A DNA stretch of 64,000 nucleotides from Glebionis coronaria (Eukaryota > Streptophyta > Magnoliopsida > Asterales > Asteraceae): NCBI GenBank assembly GCA_025667525.1, contig JANFOE010000579.1, positions 434,001 through 498,000 of the forward strand, written 5' to 3'. Shown here piece after piece: positions 26,006 through 38,054 of this stretch. Below the pieces are notes generated by a model. The model made no database searches. It was given only the letters and a program-made list of their open reading frames with translations, and was not told the origin of the DNA. Both the position numbers and the translations under genes were made by a program. Positions within the stretch are counted from its first letter, which is position 1; every line of letters starts with the position of its first letter.

Positions 26006-26391
26006 GGGGCTGTTTATTTTTAGCTTATATAACTGTCTGTTTCGGCTTATATAAAATAAGCCCCAATTTTGTGGCTTATTTGTAGACTTATGGACTTATA
26101 TAAGTTTATTATGATATAATAAACTTATATAAACCCATAAGTCTACAAATAAGCTTAAAAGATTAGTGTTTATGATTTATGACATATAAGCCAAAATATG
26201 GCTTATTTTCGGCTTATATAACATAAGCCCCAAATTTTGTGGCTTATTTTGAGACTTAGGGGCTTATATAAGTTTATCATGATATAATAAACTTATATAA
26301 GCCCATAAGTCTCCAAATAAGCCACAAAATTGAGGCTTATGTTATATAAGCCGAAATAAGCTTACGTTATAAAAGCCAAACCAAACACCCC
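26006..26391. mobile_element. MITE with GGGGCTGTTT ends and nested hairpins
   Basis: Ends ggggctgttta / ccaaaccaaacacccc. Inside, two hairpins of the form gcttatataagttta...taaacttatataagcc (about 26086-26155 and 26245-26320) repeat the same text, so the interior is a doubled palindrome. The end sequence resembles Tourist/PIF-Harbinger or hAT MITEs of plants. Target-site duplication unclear (tat/tta). Confidence 0.7.
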
Positions 26392-26429
26392 TTATATTTA
26401 CACATAAGTATTGTTATATGGTATGGTAA

Positions 26430-27090
26430 ACCACGGCTCAAGCCGTTGACAAAAACGTCAACCCTCATACCCTGGCCTCTGGCGCCATAGTTGCCAGCCC
26501 AAAGGGTGGCCGAAAACATGATCCTACGAGGCAAGGCTCGTTATGGGTTTATTTTTATTTTTTATAAAAGTGGGCCACTATAACGCCAACCAGGTTGTGA
26601 GTTTTGGCGTTATGAAAAAAGCTAGACACGCACTTTTTCCATAACACGAACCAAAATTGTAGTAACTAATAACTAAGCACAAATCTAGTCGTAAAACATG
26701 AATTAAAGCACAAGAACACAAAACCCTAATTGGTAAAAAAAGTAAAACCCTAAATAAATACATGAATCAATACGTCAAAGATTAAAATAGTTTGAATTCA
26801 CTAACTAAAAATTACGGCCTCTGGTGCCGTAATTGCCAGGTGGCCAAAAACGCACTGCGCGAGCCCTGTACCGTGGCTCGCGTTATTTGTTTCTCGCGCC
26901 GTTAAGTATTTTTTTATTTTTTTTATAAAAGTGGGTCACTATAACGCCAAAAATTGGGGTTTTTCGCATTATGGCAGAGTTTTGGTGTTATAAAAAAAAA
27001 ACTGACGTGGCATGCACTTATTTCACGACACAAGCATAAAACCGTAAATTAAAACATGAATCAATATGTAAAAGATTCAAATACTAACTG
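26430..27090. repeat. Two diverged tandem copies of an about 345 bp unit
   Basis: Units at about 26475-26810 and 26816-27090 share ggcctctggcgcc.ta.ttgccag, ataaaagtgggccactataacgcc and aatcaatac..aaagatt. Each contains short inverted words such as ataacgcc / ggcgttat. No coding frame; likely a MITE or an old repeat array. Confidence 0.65.
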
Positions 27091-27264
27091 TAAAAAATAC
27101 CTTGGATTGATCTTGTTTTTTTTTTTTTTTTTCTTCGTGTGTTTGTTTTGAATGAATGAATAGTCAGGCTTCTTTTTATAGTAGAGAGGGTTTGGGTTGA
27201 CAGGTTAGATTATTCTATTTTTATTTAAAATTGTGATTTATTTAAATAATTATAAAAAGGAATG

Positions 27265-27320
27265 TGATTTGCATATCTATATCTATATCTATATCTATAT
27301 ATCTATATCTATATCTATAT
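27265..27320. repeat. ATCTAT microsatellite
   Basis: About nine copies of the hexamer (a/t)tctat with one interruption, directly at the left end of the Helitron-like element. Confidence 0.9.
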
Positions 27321-27751
27321 ACTTACTTACTATTTATAAAGGGTGTATATACACATCCTAAGTCCGAACATAACTCTAAACCAAAAATTAAGATAAACAT
27401 ATTAATAATTTAACCATCACATCATTTTTAATCCAAACCTAATTTTAAATCTTGACCATCCATTTTTTAACAAACTTTTGTAACAACTTATTAAAAACTT
27501 CTTTTTATTTTTAAATTGAAATATCTTTTAACCCATTTATTTTTTTCATAATCTAATTTCACCATATTTTTTAAAATTTTGTTCTCTTCAATTCAACATC
27601 CATTTTGATATATTTACAAATTTTTTATTTTTTTTCATTTTTAGTGATTTTATTTATTTTAGTTCAACTTTTTTACATTTTAATGTTAATTTCAATTGCT
27701 AAAAGTTCGTCATTTATTACCCGTCGCTGCATTGCGCGGGTACCATGCTAG
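27314..27751 (+). mobile_element. Non-autonomous Helitron-like element
   Basis: The 3' end has the Helitron signature: an acccgtcgc...gcgcgggt hairpin at 27719-27741 followed by CTAG at 27748-27751 and a host T. The 5' end is taken as TCTATATACTTAC at 27314 after a host A. No Rep/helicase coding. The 3' end is convincing, the 5' end is a guess inside a microsatellite. Confidence 0.65.
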
Positions 27752-27778
27752 TATATGAATATAGTCAAGAAAATATAT

Positions 27779-28491
27779 ATATAAGTTTAAGAGACACATA
27801 AATAAAAAGTTTTTTTTTAAAAAAAAGATAAGAAGGATTTTCAGTCATTGATTTAAAATTAATGGATGAGATTAAACTACAATCCTAACTAACAAACTAA
27901 CCATTTAAATATGATTTTTAAAAAGTTTTTCAAAAATTCTGAAAAATTCCAGTAGATCGGGTATGTTGGTGCAAAAAACTTTTGTGAATTTTTTTTTTAA
28001 TTCGAAGTTTTTTACGTTTTTTAATGCAAAAAAAAACGAAATTTTGATACACAAAAACGATAATTTTTAGGCTTTTTACGTTTTTTGTGCATTAAGAATT
28101 CATTTGTATGCCCAACTTCTTTTAACATTTTACTTTAAAATTTGATGGCGCATCAAACTAAAAGAACTTAAAAATTTTGTGCATGAAAAAAAAAATTTAC
28201 ACCAAATTTCACCTTTTTATGCATCAAATTTTGTTTTTTGTGCATTAAAAAAACGTAAAAAACCTCAAAATTAAGAAAAATCTCTTCACAACTTTTTTAT
28301 GCACCAACATATCCGACATTATGGAATTTTTTCATAATTTTTCGAGAACTTTTTAAAAATTATGTTTAGATGGTTACTTAGTTAGTTAGAATTATAAATT
28401 GATCTCATCCATTAATTTTAAATCGATGACTGAAAATCCTTCTTATCCTTCTCACAAAAAAGTCTTTTTATTTTAACTCTCCCCTATAAGT
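27779..28491. mobile_element. Foldback-type MITE, about 0.7 kb
   Basis: The two halves are imperfect reverse complements over about 330 bp each (shared words: aaggattttcagtcat.gattt, aattaatggatgagat, atgttggtgca, ttttttacgtttttt), meeting near 28130. Very A/T-rich and without coding. Boundaries approximate; no target-site duplication identified. Confidence 0.7.
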
Positions 28492-28559
28492 TTATATCTC
28501 TAATATATATAAAGTATTTAAAGATATTTAATTAAAGCATAATTAATAATACAATTAAA

Positions 28560-28760
28560 ACTAGTGTTTTCAGACTCAGATCGACCCGGTTGACCTGGTT
28601 CTGGTCCAAAAAACAGGTCATATTAACCCGGGTTTCACATTTTTGAAACCCGGCTAAACCTCTCAGGTTTAGGGTGACCCGGTTTCGAGACCCGACCAGA
28701 TTTTGATTTTTTTAGGTTTTTTTTTTATAAAAGTGTGTAAATTTTACGTATTAGCGACTG
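28560..28760. other. Unassigned segment that truncates the Copia 3' LTR
   Basis: Contains gacccggttgacctgg and tttagggtgacccggtttcgagaccc words in inverted relation, suggesting another small inverted-repeat element whose insertion or deletion removed about 700 bp of the neighbouring LTR. Confidence 0.4.
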
Positions 28761-28923
28761 AGTGATCGAGTTTTTCTTTTAGACTCGGTCTAGGAACTCG
28801 AAGGCAACTCACTGAGTGATTGTTCACTCAGTGACTTCATTATGTTAAAGGATAATCTTTCACTTCGGTTGATTGTTATTCAAATCCATCAGTGAGATCA
28901 TTAGTCACTAAATTGACCTAACA
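28761..28923 (-). repeat. Truncated 3' LTR of the large Copia element
   Basis: 163 bp that match the first part of the 5' LTR (41905-42065), starting TGTTAGGTCAATT on the minus strand at 28923. Confidence 0.9.
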
Positions 28924-28940
28924 ATCTCCCCCTATTTGGA
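28924..28940 (-). other. Polypurine tract of the large Copia element
   Basis: Minus strand reads ccaaatagggggagat immediately before the LTR start TGTTAGG. This is the expected priming site for plus-strand synthesis and fixes the LTR border. Confidence 0.85.
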
Positions 28941-29114
28941 TATAAAATAAGCTTAAGTGAAATTGTTATAAGTGAGCAAAGAGACTTTTTCTTACACATA
29001 CTATTCTACTGATGAAAAGACTTGTTTTAACAAAGTACTTCATTTTTATTCATAATTACAAAGACTGAATAGTCTGATACAAGAAAAACATTAAAAACAA
29101 AAGATTACAATCAT

Positions 29115-32100
29115 TCAGGACTTCATTGCTTCCATCTTCACCCTTGATGAGCTTAACACCTTTTCTTTGTCAGGCCTTCTAGCAATCATCTCCCTGAGCT
29201 TTTCAGCATACCTTTTGTTCTCCTCAGTGTCAACTTGTCCAGCCATCACTAGAAAGATTAAGAGACTTTCAGTAGGACATCTTTCAATGTCACTCATCCT
29301 TTAAAAGGCTTGGTCTCCAAATACATTCACGAAGAAGATACCCACTCAGGTTCTTCAATGACCATGTTATTTACAAAGGGGACGTTCTCAGGAAGGGTTC
29401 GATTACATTCCAACCCAGGGACTCTAGTCTCAGCTTCAAGCTCAACTCTTTTCCGTTTTCGTCCCTGAGTCTTAGAAGGATCCTACTCAGCCAAAGGTAG
29501 ATCCTCAGTGATCCCTAACTGTTCCTTGATCTGATTCAACCTCTCGTATCTCTTACTGAGAGAGTTGAGTATTTCAGGGACACACTTGTTGGTCTTGGTC
29601 CTGAAGATCCTACCCATTTCATTCCACTCACTGAGACTAAAATCACCAAAGGAGAACTTCTTCATTACTTCAAAATTTCTTTCATCATTATTTCTATAAA
29701 CAGTTACTGAGACTGGTGTTGTGTGAGGAATGATTTGAAGATTGGTGATTGGTTCAGGCTTCCTTCGTTGAGTGGTGACTTTGGTGTATTGATCACACAA
29801 CTTTTTAGTTGGGTGGTTCTTTGTTGCTGCTTTCTGATCATCTCATCCTGAATAGCCTTTAACTCTTCCTCCTGCATCTGAATGAACTCTTGTCCACCCT
29901 TTGCACTTAGCAACTCATCAGGGTTACCACCCACTTCCTTGACAAACTTAGTGGACACTTTGAGAATTTCACCTCTTGTTGCCTCACTGGTCTTGGTCCT
30001 TTCCATCCTGTCTAAGTATTCTTGGATTTGCTCAAGAGTCATTTTGTATATTTTCCATTGATCTCATATGTACTAAGACAATAGCATCAGGATAACGCCT
30101 TCTTTCCCTTGAAGCTTTTACAAGCTTCTTGGGTGATGGTGTGAGGGTTTCATCAGCAATTCCTTTGCGCTAATCTAACTTAGATACTGAGGGCTCAGGC
30201 ATAGGTGGGATTGAGTTTAAGGGTGTTGGTGTGAGAATTATAGGCACTTGGGGTTGAGGTTGTACAATTTCTTCCTGATCCCCCTCAGTGTGAGAGGGAG
30301 GTTCACTCCAAGTAAGCATCATTGGTGGCTCATATCCCCCTCAAAAGTTGAAGGATCAGCCTGACTAATCCCAAATTTTGTTCATTTTGATGGTCCTGAA
30401 GAGGTGGTGGATGACCCCTTGAAAGCCTGAAACATCTCAGTCACCATTTCCTTCGTAGACTGAGTGTCAGCCTTGATAGTCTGAACATCCAATTGTATGA
30501 GTGACTGAGTGTTTTCCATCATGGTGATTCTGGTCCTGAGGCGAGGACTATCAACATCCTTCAGTGCCTTTGAAATCTCAGAGAGGTTAACAGCATTAGC
30601 CATATATCCTTGGGCAGCTTTGCCTAATCTGAATTCAGCCTCAGAATCCGTATGAACATCTTCATAAATGGCATCACACTTAACCTTCACCACATCCAAA
30701 TCAGACTGAAGGGAGTCTAACCTAGTGAAGAGCTCATAAAACCTATCCTCTTTCAATAATTCCAGAAGTTGACCAACCTTGGAGGTGGACTCAGTAGTAC
30801 CAGTGATCAGTCCATCCAAGGTTGTCATTAATGACACATTTTCTTCAACAGTTGGAAGAGCATGATTGAGGAAGTGGATGAGCCTCTTCTTCTTATTTTC
30901 ATGACTACAATTGACAGAACTGATGAACTCCATCTGGTTGTCAACCTGAACTCTCATTTTACCTTCAACAATATCAAAACGATCACCATACGTCCTGAAT
31001 TCATCTAAGAGTTCATCAGCCTTGGAGGCAAGGTCTTCATGGTTCTGAGTGACCTCAGCTTTCAGGTTGTTGTAGACATGGTTGAAGACACCTTTGAGAG
31101 TTTCATAAAGAACCTACTTAGTAACAAGCTTGGTGTCATCAAAAGTAGTAACCAGAACCACAGTATGAGTCCCCAATGATGAGGTGTCAAGTTGTGCCTC
31201 GTGGGAGGTATTTTTTGTTAACTCAGGGGAGGGCTCCTTTTGTTCGGATGCCTTAGGGGAGGGCTTTGGTTGAGCCTCAGGGGAGGGCGGTACATCCTTG
31301 AACTAGGGTGGGAACTGTGGCTTCTGGTTTGATTGAGGAGGGTCCTAAGTGTTAGGTTCATCCCAACCTCAATCATTTCATCGTCGTCACTGAAACCTTG
31401 GAGTAGCTCTTTAGGCTCCTCTAGTATATTAACAAAATCTCCAAAGTTCAATGATCCCCTTGGTTTGTCCAGCTTCCCTTTAAAAGAAGGTTTGCCTTGG
31501 TTTTGGTCACTCCCTTCCCCAAATCCTAAGGCTTGGGTTTTGGCCAACTAATGCTCAAGGACAGTTTGCGATTGATCAGGGGTGGAAGTGAGATCCCTAT
31601 CAGTGAGGTGTGTTACCCGTAGGCGTCTCCCTGAGTCTTTGGGATCGATAATGGTTCCCTCAGGCAAAGACTTCTGTTTTGGTGTGCCTTCATTGGGAGT
31701 TGTGGAGGTGAGATTCCTATCAGCGGGGTGTTTTACCCGTGGGCGTCCCTCTGAGTCTAGGAATCAAGTTTTGGGTCCTCAGGCAAAGACTTGTGAGTTA
31801 GTGTGCCTTCATTGGATTTGGTATAAGTGATAGGCCTATCAGCGAGGTGTGTTACCCGTAGGCATCTATCTAAGTCTTTGGACTTAGTTTTGTCCTCAGG
31901 CAAAAGTTGTATTTTACGAGGGCCCTCATCAGACTGAGTGGAAGGGAGTCCCGTAGGAGTGGGTTGTTTATTTCCCACTCCATCAAGAGGACCAGTAGGT
32001 TGGCCCGTCGACCCTGACTGTGATGTATCAAGGCCTCCCGTAAGCTCTTTCCCTTGGGGTATTTGAAGCTTGGTCTAAACAAGGGTGGTCTTTTTAGCCT

Positions 32101-33092
32101 TGGCCTTTTTAGGACGTGCCTCGGAAGCCTCAGGGCCCTGTGCCGTTGTTGGTTTGGTCTTTGGCATAGTCTGAGGCTTCTTGTTCCCCTTCTTTGGTAA
32201 GAAGGGAATGGGAGACACGGATGATTCAAGACTGATCACCTCAGTCATGTAAGCCGTTAATTCTATGGGGGTGACTTCAGATGGGTTCTTAGAAAAATTT
32301 GTGGAACTCAGGATTGGTGTAGAAAAACAGTAAATTTCTCCTGAGTGTAAAGAGAACCGAGTAACATTTCTAAGGCGCAAGATATGAACCTTGGGTAAGA
32401 TACATACTTTTGCCTTGACTCCTTCAGGAGCCTGGTTACGAGATCATTAAAAATAATCTATCCTATGTCAATCTTCAGTCCATTAACTAGACTGTAGATT
32501 AGCATCTGGTGAGTGGAATTAACCTGCTCAGTTGATGAGTAGTTCCCACCGATCATCTGAATCACAAAAGTGACCAGGATCCTCCAAGCCATGGGAAAGC
32601 AGTTTTGATTAATGGGGTTTTAGTCACAAGTAAATCAGGGACCCCGATTTCTTTTAAGCCCTTTTTAATTGACTTTGTGTCAGGATGTGCAACATAATTT
32701 TCTTTGTTATTATTCTGTCCACTGGCTTGACAAAAAGTTTTGAAGTCCAAAATCAATGGTGTCTTCCCATTGTTTACGGTGAACTAAATGACACAACACT
32801 TATATGACTTGGTCTCAGACCCCTGAGAACCTTCCGGCCCTTGGGTAGGTGGGGTTACAACCACAACCGTATACCAAAATTCCCTGAGATATTCATGATA
32901 GAAGACTGAGGGGGTGTTGGTAAAAGCATCAGCCCAATCACAGTTTATGAGAAATTTGCAAATTGGTTTGTAGGCTGATACACTACTAGGGTAACTGAAA
33001 TTTCCCCCATAGTTGTTTCCTGAAAAATGAACACCCTCATTGATAAGGTGCTCAGCCCGAGGGGCATAGGGAATAGTCTTGGATAGTGCCAT
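29115..33092 (-). pseudogene. Extra (env-position) reading frame of the large Copia element
   Basis: Begins with MALSKTIPYAPRAEHL at 33092 and continues in pieces to MEAMKS at 29115, with stops and frameshifts between segments (33092-32784, 32756-32562, 32380-32075, 31547-31218, 30957-30382, 30042-29704, 29800-29483, 29297-29115). The first third contains FYHEYLREFWYT and a KTFCQASGQ stretch of a domain that often accompanies Copia pol in composite-family genomes. The middle is Pro/Lys/Ser-rich, and the last third is predicted coiled coil (LSEISKALKDVDSPRLRTRI, LEQIQEYLDRMERTKT). No signal peptide or membrane span was found, so calling it an envelope gene is not justified. Function unknown. 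Confidence 0.7.
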
Positions 33093-33440
33093 TTTTAAGT
33101 TATGATTTTTAAAACTTGCAAAGGACAATGGCACTTTGTGGAATCAAACCAAGACTTGTTTCTTGTTATAATGCAACAATATAACACCAAGTGACTTAAT
33201 GCAGATTTTTGATCTTGATTAAAATCGAAAGATCAACCACCAAGTAACTTTTATAGCTTATGTATACTATATAACTACGAAACAAGTGATCGATGTGATT
33301 ACCTTTTATCAAAAACTCTTTTCTTGGAAACAATTGTGGAATACGCACACTTTTCTTTAAGATAAGTTTTTGACAGAGTAAGATTGATAAAGTCTTTGTA
33401 GGTGTGTTTGTGTTAATGGTTGGGTATTTATAGGCTCGGA
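33093..33440 (-). promoter_or_regulatory. Possible internal promoter and leader for the extra ORF
   Basis: On the minus strand a TATA box cctataaatacc (about 33425-33436) lies about 340 bp upstream of the extra ORF start, followed by a C/A-rich leader without long open frames. The neighbouring pol stop is at 33917, so this ORF does not look translated by readthrough. Confidence 0.45.
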
Positions 33441-33916
33441 TGTGAAAAGGATTTTATTTGATATATTTTCTTTTCACATCCGCATTTAATGAAATGGACA
33501 AGTAGTCCCCCCCTTTTTTCTTGGCAACTGTTCCGGTCTGAAATCATAACGCTTTTTGCAGAGATGATGTGGGGTCATGTGCAGTTGAAAGGACGTTTTT
33601 GCAATGGATTTTGCACTAAAAAGGGCAAGCATTTAATGCTTAGTAGGATCCTTTACTTTTTTGACCCCTTGACTGGTTGGTGATATTTATTCAAAGGAAT
33701 ATTTGTCTCTGATTTAATATGATGTGTCACCAACCTAGTACATTAAGTAACTAAATCCTTAGAGCATTTAGTTACAACATTTAATGTACCTCAGTGTCAA
33801 GGGTGAGGACAAGAAGATATATTTACTCAGGAAGAAGGTTATGAATGTTCACTATACTGAATATCAAGTCATCAAGAAGCCCAATTAATCAATGTTCAGC
33901 ATACCAAGATCAGCTT
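33441..33916. other. Spacer between pol and the extra ORF promoter
   Basis: Noncoding gap in the large Copia element between the RNase H stop and the internal TATA box. Nothing recognised. Confidence 0.5.
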
Positions 33917-34309
33917 TCAGTCTAGTGAAGGTTCATCCAAGGGTTTAGTGAAGATATCAGCTAGCTGATATTCAGTGGGAATGAAGTGTAATTCAATATC
34001 TCCTTTCAAGATGTGATCCCTGAGGAAGTGATATCTTATGTCTATGTGTTTAGTCCTAGAGTATAGGACTGGATTGTTTGATACGGAAATTGCACTGGTG
34101 TTGTCACAAAAGATGGGGACTACTTTGTATTCCACATTATAGTCCCTGAGTTGACTTTTCATCCAAAGGATGTTTGCACAACAACCAGTAGCTGCCACAT
34201 ATTCAGCCTCAGCAGAGGACATTGCGACTGACTGTTGTTTCTTTGCACTCCAACATACTAGCTTGCCACCTAGGAATTGACATGCACATGAGGTACTTTT
34301 TCTATCCAT
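33917..34309 (-). pseudogene. Copia RNase H
   Basis: Motifs CWSAKKQQSVAMSSAEAEYV, FCDNTSAISVSNNPV and RTKHIDIRYHFLRD, ending with QLADIFTKPL, the standard end of Copia RNase H. The catalytic acidic residues (the Glu in SAEAEY and the Asp in CDN) are present. A TAA just upstream (34330) separates it from RT. Confidence 0.9.
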
Positions 34310-34336
34310 ATTGCAGCCAGTATAGTCTAAGTCTGA

Positions 34337-35265
34337 TTATCCTTTAAGATCGAAGCCTGAGCAACGAGGATACCATAGACCTAGTGAAGGAGTACTCTTC
34401 AGGTACCTGAATATTCGTTTAACAGCAGTAAGATGTGATTCTTTGGGATCGGTCTGATATCTTGCACATAGAATTGTTGAGAACTGAATATCAGGTCTGG
34501 ATGCTGTTAGATACATTAATGATCTAATCATTCCCCTGAATAAGGTTTGATTGACTGGTTTACCAGTAAGATCAGGACCTAAATTGTTAGGGGGAACCAT
34601 GGGAGTCTTCACTGAAGCACACTTAGAGATGTCATATTTTTTAAGTATTTCTCTGGTGTATTTTTCTTGACAGACTGAGATCCCTTTGTCCCCTTGTTTC
34701 ATTTGCAGTCCAAGAAAATATGTTAACTCACCCATCATACTCATTTCGAATTTCTTTGTCATAAGTTTTTCAAACTTTCTACAAAGGTCATACTTAGTAG
34801 ATCCGAATATGATGTCATCAACATATATCTGGACTAGCAAAACATCCTCCTTGGTTCTGAAGATAAACAAGGTATTGTCTATCTTCCCCTGACAAATTTA
34901 TTCATTATCAGGAAGGTAGAGAGAGTTTCATACCATGTCCTTGGTGCTTGTTTAAGTCCATATAGGGCTTTATCAAGTTTACTGACATGGTTAGGGAACT
35001 CAGAACTCTCAAAACCAGGAGGCTGAGCTACATAAACTTCCTCAGTGATCTTGCTATTCAGGAAGGCACTTTTCACATCCATTTGGAAAACTTTGAAGTT
35101 CATGTATGTAGCATAGGCAAGGAAGATCCTTATGGCTTCCATTCTTGCAACAGGGGCAAAGATCTCTTCATAGTCAATGCCTTCAAGCTGACCACACCCC
35201 TGAACAACAAGCCTAGCTTTGTTTTTTATAACAATTCCATCTTCATTAGTCTTGTTTTTGAACAC
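34337..35265 (-). pseudogene. Copia reverse transcriptase
   Basis: Two frames: 35265-34879 holds KARLVVQGCGQLEGIDYEEI, FAPVARMEAIR, MDVKSAFLN and LDKALYGLKQAPRTWY; 34870-34337 holds the catalytic YVDDIIFGST and TYFLGLQMKQ. The frame changes at about 34875 by a small indel, so the enzyme is broken despite conserved active-site Asp residues. Confidence 0.92.
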
Positions 35266-35313
35266 CCATTTTGTGCCAAGAGTTGATTTCCTTTTAGGGA
35301 GAGGAACAAGTTT

Positions 35314-35986
35314 CTAAACCTTGTTCCTTAGGAATTGATTGAGTTCTTCTTGCATAGACTCAACCCACCCTGGATGTGTCAGGGCCTCTGAAACCTTTTT
35401 GGGTTCAATTTCAGAGAGAAAGTCTGCAAATAGACATTCATGGGCTGAGGCAGCAGAGTGTTTAGCAGCCTGACTGCGTGTGAGCATCCCCTTAGACACA
35501 TCACCAATTATATTTACAAGCTCTATGTGTTGTTGTCTAGACCATCTGTCTTGAGGACTTGGATTAGAGCTTGTGGATAATTGATGATTATCAGGGACTG
35601 GTGGTTCAGTACATAGTACTAGATCATCACTTCTCACTAACGGATTTTCAGTGACTGGTAGGTTATCATTCTCATCAATTGTCCCCTCAGTGTCTGCATA
35701 GATGAGAGAATCAGTTGATTCTTCAGCCTGAGTAGATATAACTTCAGGGACATGTTGATTTGTGATCAAGTTATTGATTGACCTATTGTGAGGTGATATA
35801 TGGAAAGATATATCAGCATCAGTTTGAAACTGCTTTGAGGGACTATGTTCATACTCATCAGGAGGATATCTTGATGAGTCATTAATCCCAACTTCTTCTA
35901 TTGATTGATTTGTGAAATTAATGGCATCCATACTTTCATCAAATGTGACATGAAATGATTCCTCAACTTGTTGTCTCCTTGTGTTA
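35314..35986 (-). pseudogene. Copia IN-RT linker
   Basis: Acidic, low-complexity linker that ends in ALTHPGWVESMQEELNQF, the RT entry motif. Its N-terminal side (VFNTRRQQVEESFHVTFDE) is joined across the solo LTR to KAFRVF at about 38055, proving continuity of the host ORF. Confidence 0.85.
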
Positions 35987-35991
35987 AAAAC

Positions 35992-38049
35992 TGTAGAAAC
36001 TAGAAGGGGGGTTGAATAGTTTCTAGTTCATTTTCAAAAAATTTCGTTTATTCCATTGGCCGCGGTTCCTTAAATATCACCGCGGTTCCTTATCAATAAA
36101 GAACCGCGGGTTCAATAAAGAACCGCCTACAGTGGATGCCAAATATTGATACGTTGTAAACCTTGACAATCGTTTGTATCAAGTTCTCGATTAAGCTTGA
36201 CTAGATATGAGATGTGTTTGTAATAGATAATAACTATAAGTAAGGAAACACACAAACACATCAAATCAAGTGTACATCAAGCAATAGTCTAAACACTAAA
36301 CACACACGTACTAAGCCTTAGCTTTTCTGCAACTAAGATGTTTAGACTAAAGGATGCACACTTGACCATAATCTAAACACGAAGCACACACGTACTAAGC
36401 CTTAGCTTTTCCGTAACTTAGATGTTTAGATTATGAGATGCACACAACACACAACATATAAATATATCTATAATAGTAAAGACATAAATGTAAAGGAAAG
36501 TACTGACACGATGATTTATAGTGGTTCGGTCACGAAGCTCCTCTTCGCCCTACTCCACTCCTCGAGTACACCTTACTCGAGAGTTACTTCACTAGTCAAC
36601 AAAACTCCTTTTAAGGCGGAGAAAACCATACACGTCGCTTACACAATTTCCGACACTAAGCTAGATGTCGAGAACTAATCTTAGGTAGGACCAATCTACA
36701 CAACGTTGCCCACTTCACCATTTAACGACACAAGGCTAGATGTTGAGTTCTAATCGAAAGGTAGAACCAATCTTCACAACGTTTCCTACTTCACCATTTT
36801 ACGACACAAGGCTAGATGTTGAGTTCTAATCGAAAGGTAGAACCAATCTTCACGACTCTTCACTTTGAAGCTAAGTGAGAACTTCACTAGACACAACTAC
36901 ATCACTTTATAGTTTAGTGAGAACTCACAAGACACAACCACATCACTTTATAGTTTAGTGAGAAATCACAACTCTTACCTATTACAACTCAATAAAACAC
37001 ATATCCAAGTGTACACATGTAACTTGGATCTACACAACATAAATCCAAGTATACACATATACAATGGATTTACATAAGTCTTAATCCAAGTATTCACAAA
37101 TACAATGGATTAACACAACTAATCCAAGTATTTACAAATACATTGGATCTACATAATATTGATCCAAGTATACCCATATACATAGGATCTACACAAGATT
37201 GATCCAATTATACACATATACATTGGATCTACACAAGACATAAATAAAAATGATGAACATGATGATCTTCATCAAGACTTCATCTTTAATCACATCACAA
37301 GTGTGTGAGTGATCTTCTCTTTGCACTTAAGAGGATGAGGAGATTGAAGGAGAGAATCACATCTTAAACAAGATTAATCTAAACTAACTAATCAAGGGTT
37401 TAAAGATGTTTTTGAAGAAACTGTGCAAAAAGGGTTCAAAGAAAACCTGGAAATGATCCACTATTTATAGGACAACATTGCAACGGTAAAAAACACTCGC
37501 GGTTCCTTATCTCTACCCGCGGTACCTTATCAATAAGGAACCGCGGGTTCCTTTAAGGAACCTCCGCGTTGGAGTCCGTGTAAATTTGTCCTTTAGTGGG
37601 GATATGCCATCTGGGGTAGTTTATACCCTCAAAGGATATTCCTTTGGCATATGGAATATGCCAAATTCAAATTAAAGAATATTCTTTGGAATATACCTTA
37701 GGGAATATTCTTTGGAATATTCCAAATTCAAATTTCCATTTTTCTTTTTAATAAAACATTTTCTTAAAAATAAAGTTAATTAAAAATTACTTTGTCACTT
37801 TGTATAAAAGTGAGTTTTAAGAAAATATTAATCCTTGATCACTTAGTTAGGTTAATGACATGTTTGTACATACCTTGAGTGATTCATGCCGAATGCGATC
37901 TTGGAGGTGTCGAGAGAAGTACACAAATGTATTCTTGAGTGATTACGAGTACCTTAACATTTTACATAATGTATTGCGAATTATACGTTTGTCATCAACA
38001 AAACATAAAGAGATTATATCGACAAAGCATCGTAATGTTTGCACTAACA
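35992..38049 (-). mobile_element. Solo LTR (2,058 bp) nested in the large Copia element
   Basis: Starts TGTTAGTGC (at 38049 on the minus strand) and ends GTTTCTACA at 35992. A perfect 5 bp target-site duplication AAAAC lies at 35987-35991 and 38050-38054. Removing it with one duplication restores the host reading frame KAFRVFNTRRQQ. It belongs to the family of the LTR at 1-981. It carries two sets of tandem repeats: 75 bp units (gacacaaggctagatgttgagttctaatcg) at 36670-36850 and about 36 bp units (gatccaagtatacacatatacattg) at 36990-37235. A TATA box tcctataaatag lies near 37460-37472. Confidence 0.95.
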
Positions 38050-38054
38050 AAAAC

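Noticed and set aside
29115..33092. Retroviral-type envelope gene
   Set aside because: Position fits, but no signal peptide, membrane anchor or cleavage site was seen.
36990..37240. CRISPR-like array of about 36 bp repeats
   Set aside because: Direct tandem repeats without unique spacers, within a plant LTR.
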